6,302 nucleotides of DNA. It comes from Chloroflexota bacterium (GTDB taxonomy: Bacteria; Chloroflexota; Anaerolineae; Anaerolineales; JACQED01). The stretch covers positions 1 through 6,302 of the forward strand of contig JACQED010000255.1 of the NCBI GenBank assembly GCA_016200785.1. The letters are read 5' to 3'. Shown here in pieces: positions 1 through 4,472 of the stretch; positions within the stretch are counted from its first letter, which is position 1; every line of letters starts with the position of its first letter. The notes beneath the pieces are model-generated. The model had not been told where the DNA came from. It did not search any database and worked only from the letters and a program-made list of their open reading frames with translations. A program made the position numbers and the translations under genes.

Positions 1-663
1 AAAGCAACACGCCAAAATAGCATTGTCTCGGACATCTATCGCGCTCAGGCTGATGGCAGTGCGATCGTGCAGATTACCGACCACACCCACAACGCCGAGG
101 GGCCAGCTTGGTCGCCCGCAGGTGACCGGATCGCCTTTGCCTGGCAATTTGACATCTTCTTCAATATTTTCACGATGGATCCCAACGGAAACAACAAGAT
201 TCCGCTGACGAACGACGAGGTGAGTCAATACGCGCCCAACTGGTCGCCGGACGGCAGTCTGATTGCCTTCGACTCACCGCCGCCCGATGGGTCGGAGATA
301 TTTCAGGAAATATTCACTGTCCCTACCGGCCGCGGCGCTGAGACTCGCCTCACCGCCAACTCGGTGGACGACCGCAGCCCGGCCTGGTCGCCCGACGGCG
401 CTCGCATCGCCTTCGAATCGGGACGCGATGGAAATCTCGAGTTATACATGATGAACAGTGACGGTTCGGGTGTTGTCCGGCTGACAAACGACCCGGCCGA
501 CGACATTGACGCCGATTGGTCGCCGGATGGCAAATGCCTGGCCTTCGCCTCCAAGCGGACCGGCAACTTTGACCTGTTCATTCTTACGCTGGCCACGGGC
601 GAACTGAGAGATCTGACTCTCGGTAACGCCACGTCGGATCGGTGGCCGTCGTGGGGGCCCTGA
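1..663 (+). CDS. TolB-like beta-propeller (PD40/WD40-like repeat) protein, 5'-truncated
   Basis: The reading frame is open from base 1 to a TGA at 661-663 (220 codons), so the N-terminus lies outside the window. A GTG at 67 is an internal Val codon rather than the start, because the codons before it already encode a propeller strand (SDIYRAQADGSAIVQIT). Four blades carry the PD40 signature at window-frame residues 36-46 (AWSPAGDRIAF), 80-90 (NWSPDGSLIAF), 128-138 (AWSPDGARIAF) and 172-182 (DWSPDGKCLAF). They alternate with strands of the type LYMMNSDGSGVVRLT (148-162). The protein ends DRWPSWGP, which looks like the start of a further blade motif and is a common natural end for these proteins, so the C-terminus appears complete. 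In this family the repeats form a propeller used for protein or ligand binding; TolB itself is periplasmic, but the location here cannot be told without the N-terminus. It could be a stand-alone TolB-like protein or the C-terminal part of a larger one, for example a kinase or peptidase fusion. No catalytic motif is visible in this part. Confidence 0.9.
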   Translation, partial: KATRQNSIVSDIYRAQADGSAIVQITDHTHNAEGPAWSPAGDRIAFAWQFDIFFNIFTMDPNGNNKIPLTNDEVSQYAPNWSPDGSLIAFDSPPPDGSEIFQEIFTVPTGRGAETRLTANSVDDRSPAWSPDGARIAFESGRDGNLELYMMNSDGSGVVRLTNDPADDIDADWSPDGKCLAFASKRTGNFDLFILTLATGELRDLTLGNATSDRWPSWGP

Positions 664-668
664 GCGTG

Positions 669-697
669 TTGATCATCAGGGGCGACACAGGTACAAT
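669..697 (+). promoter_or_regulatory. Candidate sigma70-type promoter for the cyclase/ATPase gene
   Basis: A TTGATC box (669-674, 4 of 6 against TTGACA) and a TACAAT box (692-697, 5 of 6 against TATAAT) are separated by exactly 17 bases. The -35 box begins only six bases after the stop codon of the propeller gene. Transcription would start near 704, giving a leader of about 36 bases before ATG 740. The match is by eye to the E. coli consensus; there is no experimental support. Confidence 0.45.
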
Positions 698-708
698 GCT
701 TAGACCGC

Positions 709-725
709 GACGCGCGGCGCGCGTC
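709..725 (+). other. Perfect GC-rich stem-loop in the predicted 5' leader of the cyclase gene
   Basis: GACGCGC (709-715) and GCGCGTC (719-725) are perfectly complementary around a GGC loop, a 7-bp stem made almost entirely of G-C pairs. No T-run follows, so it does not look like an intrinsic terminator for the propeller gene. It would fold at the very 5' end of the mRNA from the candidate promoter and ends 14 bases before the start codon. It may stabilise the transcript, or limit or position ribosome binding. In such GC-rich DNA a chance inverted repeat is also possible. Confidence 0.5.
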
Positions 726-739
726 ACGCTTGCGCCTCA

Positions 740-3700
740 ATGAATTGCCCGAATTGCAACTCCCCCGTTGATTCCAAGTTCGCCTTTTGCCCGGTGTGCG
801 GCACCCGGCTGAGAAGCGAGCAGGCATTCCCGCTCGCCGGCGGACTCGACGTGATACCGTCGAGCGTGGACCTCGATCGCTACCGGGCCGCCGGGGTGGC
901 CGCCACAGGCGAGCGGCGCAGAGTGGCCGTGCTGTTTGTGGACATTTCCGATTTCACGCGCCTTTCGTCTCAACTCGGGCCGGAAGAATCGATTCGTTTC
1001 GTGAATATGATGCAGGGCGTGTTTATCCCCGCCGTCTATCGCTACGAGGGGCTGGTGGATAAATTGACCGGCGACGGCTTGATGGCGCTGTTCGGCGCGC
1101 CCATCGCGCACGAGAACGACGCTGAGCGCGCGGTGCGCGCGGCGCTCGACATGCAGTCTGGCCTGGCCGAGATCGCGTCTCTCTTGCAACAAGAATATCG
1201 CGCCGAGGTCATGGTGCGCATCGGCATCAATGTCGGCCCGGTGATCGTCGGGCAGTTGGGCAACGACTTGCGAATGGAATACACCGCGATTGGCGAGACG
1301 GTGAACCTCGCCCGCCGCGTTCAAGAGGCGGCGGAAAAGGGCGCCATCTGCGTCAGCGCCGACGTGATGCAGGCCACGCGAGCGTTCGTCGCGTACCGGT
1401 CGCTGGGCCTGCGCACCCTCAAAGGCTTCGATCAGCCACAGCCGTTGTATCAAACGTTGGGACTGCGCGCCCAGCCAGGCTCACCTCGCGGCCTGGAGGG
1501 ACTCGTCGCGCCTCTGACCGGCCGCGACCGCGAGTTGGGGCGACTGAAAGACCTCGCCAGGCCGTTGTTCGAGCAGGGCAATGGCGCGCTGGCGATGATC
1601 GCGGGCGAGGCCGGCATCGGCAAGTCTCGCCTCACGCGGGAACTGATTGAGTTCCTCAACAGCCAGAGCGACCCGCCCATGGTCGTCAGCGGCGGAGCCA
1701 TGTCCTATCGCCGCTCGGCTCCGCTGTGGCTCCTGCGCGAAGTGGTGCGGAATGCTTTCGGCCTGACGGGCAACGCCGGCCCCGTCGAAGTCGAGAGCCA
1801 AATCGAATCCCAATTGGCGCGCTTCCGACAGATACACCCGGAAGTCAACTGGGAGGCCGACCGGCCTTTTCTTCAGTACCTGATGGTCGACGAAGTTTCG
1901 CCGGAGGTCGCCGGCCGAATCGACGCGCTCGAACCCGGCCAAGTCCAACAACGCGTCTTTATCGTCATTCGGCGCATCTTCGAAGCCTTTGCCCGTCAAC
2001 AGCCATTGGCCGTTCTCTTCGACGACCTGCACTGGTCGGACGACGCGACACTGGATTTCATTGAATCGGCGCTCGACCTGCCGTTACAGCGCCCCATCAT
2101 GCTGGTCTGCATCGCTCGCTCGACGGAAGGGCCGGCGCTGACGCGATTGACCGCCGCCGCCAAGATGCGGCCCAATCTCCGTTACGCGCCGATTTCGCTC
2201 AAGCCGCTCCAGGAAGCCGACATGGAGGCGCTGATCGATCACCTGCTCAGCCGCCCGGCGCTGCCGGCAGTTTTTCGGTCGGCCATTCTGCAACGCACGG
2301 AAGGAAGTCCGTTTTTCCTCGAAGAGATCCTGCGAACGCTGATCGATCGACAGGCGCTCGTTCGCTCCAACGGAACCTGGGCTGCGACGGAGGGCGCGCC
2401 TGGCGTGCTCGACTCCGTGCCGCCCACGTTGGAGGGCCTGATCAGGGCCAAGATCGATCAGGTGCCGGTGGCGGTGCGCCGCCTGCTGGAGTGCGGCGCG
2501 GTCATGGGCCACCGCTTCGATGCGGAGTTGGCGCGGCGCGTCGTCGCCATTCCGATCGCGGACACTATCGCCGGCAGCCTGGTGACGGGCGGCGTGCTCG
2601 CGCCCAGTTCGTTGTCGGGCAGGGAGTGGGAATTCGCCCACCACCTGATCGGCGCGGCCATCTACGGCGGCCTTCCCGAACGAGACCGGCAAGCCCTGCA
2701 TCTCCGCGTGGCCGAGATGATGGAGAAAACCTACGCCGACCGGTACGAGGAGGTCGTGGAAGCGCTGGCCGAGCAATTCTGGCGCAGCAGTTCCCGCGCG
2801 CGCGCCCTGCCGTATTTGATCATGGCCGCGGAGAAATCGGCCCGACTCTTCGCCCTGACGCAGGCGCGGGAATACTATCGTCAGGCTGGCGAGGCACTGG
2901 GGCCTGAGGGCGCGCCCGAAACCCGCATGCGGATCGCCGAGGGCCAGGCCGACCTCTTCCTGCTCGGCGCGCATTTTGCCGAGGCCGAGCAACATCTGCG
3001 CGCGGCGTTGGCTCTCGCCGACCAGAAGGGTGATTCGCTTCAACGCGCCAAGCTCCACCGCAAGATCGGCGAAGTGCTGGTCAAGCGCGGCGAAATGATA
3101 AACGCCAAGCGCGAAATGGAAGTCGCTCTAAAGTTGGTCGAAGGCGACAGCGGCATCGCCGTGCTTGAAACAGCCCAGATCGTGGGCGGCTTGGGCTGGA
3201 TTGCCTTTCGGCGAAGCGAGCTTCAGGAAGCCGAGCAATTGCTCGGCCGGGCGTTAGGACTCGTGGAGGATTCGCAGAACTACGGACTGGTGGCCCAGCT
3301 CTCCAATCGCCTCGGAGGCGTCTACGCTCAACTGGGCGATCTCGATCGGGCGATGACCGTCACGCGCCGCAGTGCGGTCTTGCGCGAGACCATCGGCGAT
3401 CTCGACGGCATGGCACAGTCGCTGAACAACCTCGGGGTCCTCGCCGAGATGCGCGGCGATTATGCCGTCGCGCTTCAAAGTTACCAGAAGTCCAATCAGA
3501 TCCAGCAGCAAATCGGCAATTTGGAAATGGTGGCTTTTACGCTTTGCAACATGAGCGTAGTGCAGACTCACCAGGGAGCATACGCCGAGGCCGAGGCCAA
3601 CCTGAACGCCAGCCTTGAATTGGCCCGGGCCATCGGCCAGCGCTGGCAGGAGGCTCTCATACTGATGAACCTTGGCCGCGTCAAGGTGGAAACGGCGCAA

Positions 3701-4258
3701 TGGGATTCGGCCTTGCGCTTTCTTAGAGACAGCCTGGCGATATCAGATCAGCTGAGCGCCGGCAATCTGTCTGCCCAAACGCTTTACCTGATCGGGGAAT
3801 GCCAGCTGCGGCTGAACAATGTCGAAGAGGCATATGAAACGGCACGCGGCTCGCTGAAGCGTCTGGACGTTGCCGAGGGTGCCACCGCCCAGTTCGCGCA
3901 ACGCACCGAACGTGGCCGAACACTGCGGCTGTTGGGTCTGATAGCGCAGGCCCGCGGCCAGTCCGATTTGGCTTTGGGGCATCTCAAACAATCTCGCGAA
4001 ATCTTCGAGTCCGTGCGCGATCCCTACGAGCGGGCAAAGACACTCTACGAACTCGGACGGCTTCATGCCAGCCGTAGGGACGTTCAATCGGCGCGTCTCG
4101 CTTTGGCCGAGGCTCGCTTGATTTTCGGCGACTTGAACGCCGGGACCGAACTCGCGCGTTGCGAAGCGCTGGCCGTCGAAATTGGATCGTTCCTGCCCGG
4201 CAGTTCTTCACAAGGCCTCACCACGGCCCTCCCCCACCGAAGCAAGCCGTCCGCCTGA
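740..4258 (+). CDS. Zinc-ribbon / class III adenylate (guanylate) cyclase / STAND ATPase / TPR protein
   Basis: This 1172-residue protein has four parts. (1) Zinc ribbon, residues 3-20, with paired CxxC knuckles at C3/C6 and C17/C20. (2) Class III nucleotide cyclase, about 58-240. The metal-binding Asp pair is D68 (FVDISDFT) and D112 (TGDG), the base-selecting pair is K108 and T182 (EYTAIGETVN), and the transition-state pair is N189 and R193, so it looks active. With only one cyclase domain it must dimerise. (3) AAA/STAND ATPase, about 258-690, with Walker A GEAGIGKS (289-296), Walker B LAVLFDD (423-429) and the RTEGSPFFLEE segment (519-529) typical of MalT/LuxR-type ATPases. (4) About ten TPR-like units, 729-1135, in a largely 40-residue register. 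No membrane segment is seen, so it is probably cytoplasmic. The plan resembles soluble adenylyl cyclase (cyclase, ATPase, TPR) but with one cyclase domain. ATG 740 is the only usual start after the in-frame stop at 701-703 and sits directly at the zinc ribbon; no Shine-Dalgarno sequence is visible. Likely product is cAMP; cGMP cannot be excluded. The ligand is unknown. Confidence 0.93.
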   Translation: MNCPNCNSPVDSKFAFCPVCGTRLRSEQAFPLAGGLDVIPSSVDLDRYRAAGVAATGERRRVAVLFVDISDFTRLSSQLGPEESIRFVNMMQGVFIPAVYRYEGLVDKLTGDGLMALFGAPIAHENDAERAVRAALDMQSGLAEIASLLQQEYRAEVMVRIGINVGPVIVGQLGNDLRMEYTAIGETVNLARRVQEAAEKGAICVSADVMQATRAFVAYRSLGLRTLKGFDQPQPLYQTLGLRAQPGSPRGLEGLVAPLTGRDRELGRLKDLARPLFEQGNGALAMIAGEAGIGKSRLTRELIEFLNSQSDPPMVVSGGAMSYRRSAPLWLLREVVRNAFGLTGNAGPVEVESQIESQLARFRQIHPEVNWEADRPFLQYLMVDEVSPEVAGRIDALEPGQVQQRVFIVIRRIFEAFARQQPLAVLFDDLHWSDDATLDFIESALDLPLQRPIMLVCIARSTEGPALTRLTAAAKMRPNLRYAPISLKPLQEADMEALIDHLLSRPALPAVFRSAILQRTEGSPFFLEEILRTLIDRQALVRSNGTWAATEGAPGVLDSVPPTLEGLIRAKIDQVPVAVRRLLECGAVMGHRFDAELARRVVAIPIADTIAGSLVTGGVLAPSSLSGREWEFAHHLIGAAIYGGLPERDRQALHLRVAEMMEKTYADRYEEVVEALAEQFWRSSSRARALPYLIMAAEKSARLFALTQAREYYRQAGEALGPEGAPETRMRIAEGQADLFLLGAHFAEAEQHLRAALALADQKGDSLQRAKLHRKIGEVLVKRGEMINAKREMEVALKLVEGDSGIAVLETAQIVGGLGWIAFRRSELQEAEQLLGRALGLVEDSQNYGLVAQLSNRLGGVYAQLGDLDRAMTVTRRSAVLRETIGDLDGMAQSLNNLGVLAEMRGDYAVALQSYQKSNQIQQQIGNLEMVAFTLCNMSVVQTHQGAYAEAEANLNASLELARAIGQRWQEALILMNLGRVKVETAQWDSALRFLRDSLAISDQLSAGNLSAQTLYLIGECQLRLNNVEEAYETARGSLKRLDVAEGATAQFAQRTERGRTLRLLGLIAQARGQSDLALGHLKQSREIFESVRDPYERAKTLYELGRLHASRRDVQSARLALAEARLIFGDLNAGTELARCEALAVEIGSFLPGSSSQGLTTALPHRSKPSA

Positions 4259-4293
4259 CTGACATCCCCCTTGAGTACCAGCCGGTAGTGCTT

Positions 4294-4310
4294 ATCAGTC
4301 TCAAACTGAT
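4294..4310 (+). terminator. Weak stem-loop downstream of the cyclase gene (possible terminator)
   Basis: ATCAGT (4294-4299) and ACTGAT (4305-4310) form a 6-bp stem with a 5-base loop, 36 bases after the stop codon. No T-tract follows, so this is not a convincing intrinsic terminator. It could mark an mRNA 3' end or be an operator-like palindrome. It is listed because it is the clearest short inverted repeat just after the gene. Confidence 0.2.
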
Positions 4311-4355
4311 TATGACAAAGTTAGCCTTACGTTAGGTTCTGGTAGTACAGTCATC

Positions 4356-4384
4356 TTTACCAAAGTTTTACAATTCTGTATCAT
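4356..4384 (+). promoter_or_regulatory. Candidate sigma70-type promoter for the S8 protease gene
   Basis: TTTACC (4356-4361, 4 of 6 against TTGACA) and TATCAT (4379-4384, 5 of 6 against TATAAT) are spaced by 17 bases in the AT-rich part of the gap. Transcription would begin near 4391, leaving a leader of about 80 bases before ATG 4473. The call is by eye from consensus alone. Confidence 0.42.
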
Positions 4385-4393
4385 ACGGCTGTG

Positions 4394-4421
4394 GTGTCAG
4401 GCTTTTGGGGGGGCCGGACAC
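4394..4421 (+). other. Stem-loop with a G7 run in the loop, in the predicted protease leader
   Basis: The left arm GTGTC-A-GGC (4394-4402) pairs with the right arm GCC-G-GACAC (4413-4421): eight base pairs with one A/G mismatch. The 10-base loop is TTTT followed by six G; the seventh G (4413) is the first base of the right arm. The structure would lie within a few bases of the predicted transcription start. No T-run follows, so it is not a classic terminator. It may act as a 5' stabilising or regulatory element, or as a protein-binding palindrome in the DNA. Confidence 0.4.
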
Positions 4422-4463
4422 GCAGATTCATCTCACGTCAACACGGTCATGGCCTAAACGCCG

Positions 4464-4468
4464 GGTGA
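4464..4468 (+). promoter_or_regulatory. Shine-Dalgarno-like site of the protease gene
   Basis: GGTGA lies four bases before ATG 4473. It matches the 3' part of the extended AAGGAGGTGA consensus, which places the anti-Shine-Dalgarno pairing at a normal distance. Together with the in-frame stop at 4455-4457 and the absence of other start codons between, this fixes ATG 4473 as the start. Confidence 0.55.
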
Positions 4469-4472
4469 GCCT

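Larger units (their letters stand above)
4259..4472. other. Intergenic regulatory region between cyclase and protease genes
   Basis: This 214-base gap has no credible gene on either strand and is visibly richer in A and T than the flanking genes, especially at about 4285-4390. It contains short inverted repeats (4257-4310), a promoter candidate (4356-4384), a stem-loop with a G7 run (4394-4421) and a Shine-Dalgarno-like site (4464-4468). Two short direct repeats are also seen, CAAAGTT at 4316 and 4361 and GGTAGT at 4284 and 4341, but their spacings differ (45 and 57 bases), so I do not treat them as one operator array. The composition suggests that the protease gene has its own control region. 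Confidence 0.6.

Noticed and set aside
67..69. GTG as a start codon for the propeller gene
   Set aside because: In-frame codons upstream to base 1 encode a standard propeller strand with no stop, so the gene is cut by the window edge and this GTG is an internal Val.
669..677. TTGATCATC with a TGATCA palindrome as a regulator operator
   Set aside because: A six-base palindrome is too short to call, and it overlaps the candidate -35 box, which explains it better.
737..1453. A 238-codon minus-strand frame opposite the cyclase domain
   Set aside because: It lies entirely opposite a strongly supported cyclase domain with all catalytic residues. The His/Arg/Ala-rich translation is typical of antisense GC-rich sequence.
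2084..3058. A 324-codon open frame on the minus strand inside the cyclase/ATPase gene
   Set aside because: Long antisense frames are expected in GC-rich coding DNA. The translation shows no recognisable domain, and the + strand frame has clear ATPase and TPR motifs throughout.
4449..4457. Two-codon ATG GCC TAA mini-ORF ahead of the protease, a possible start-stop element
   Set aside because: It has no Shine-Dalgarno sequence and is expected by chance. Its stop is useful only for bounding the protease start.
4391..4472. Riboswitch or CRP site in the protease leader
   Set aside because: No known aptamer core is recognised and there is no convincing TGTGA/TCACA pair; only a simple stem-loop is supported.
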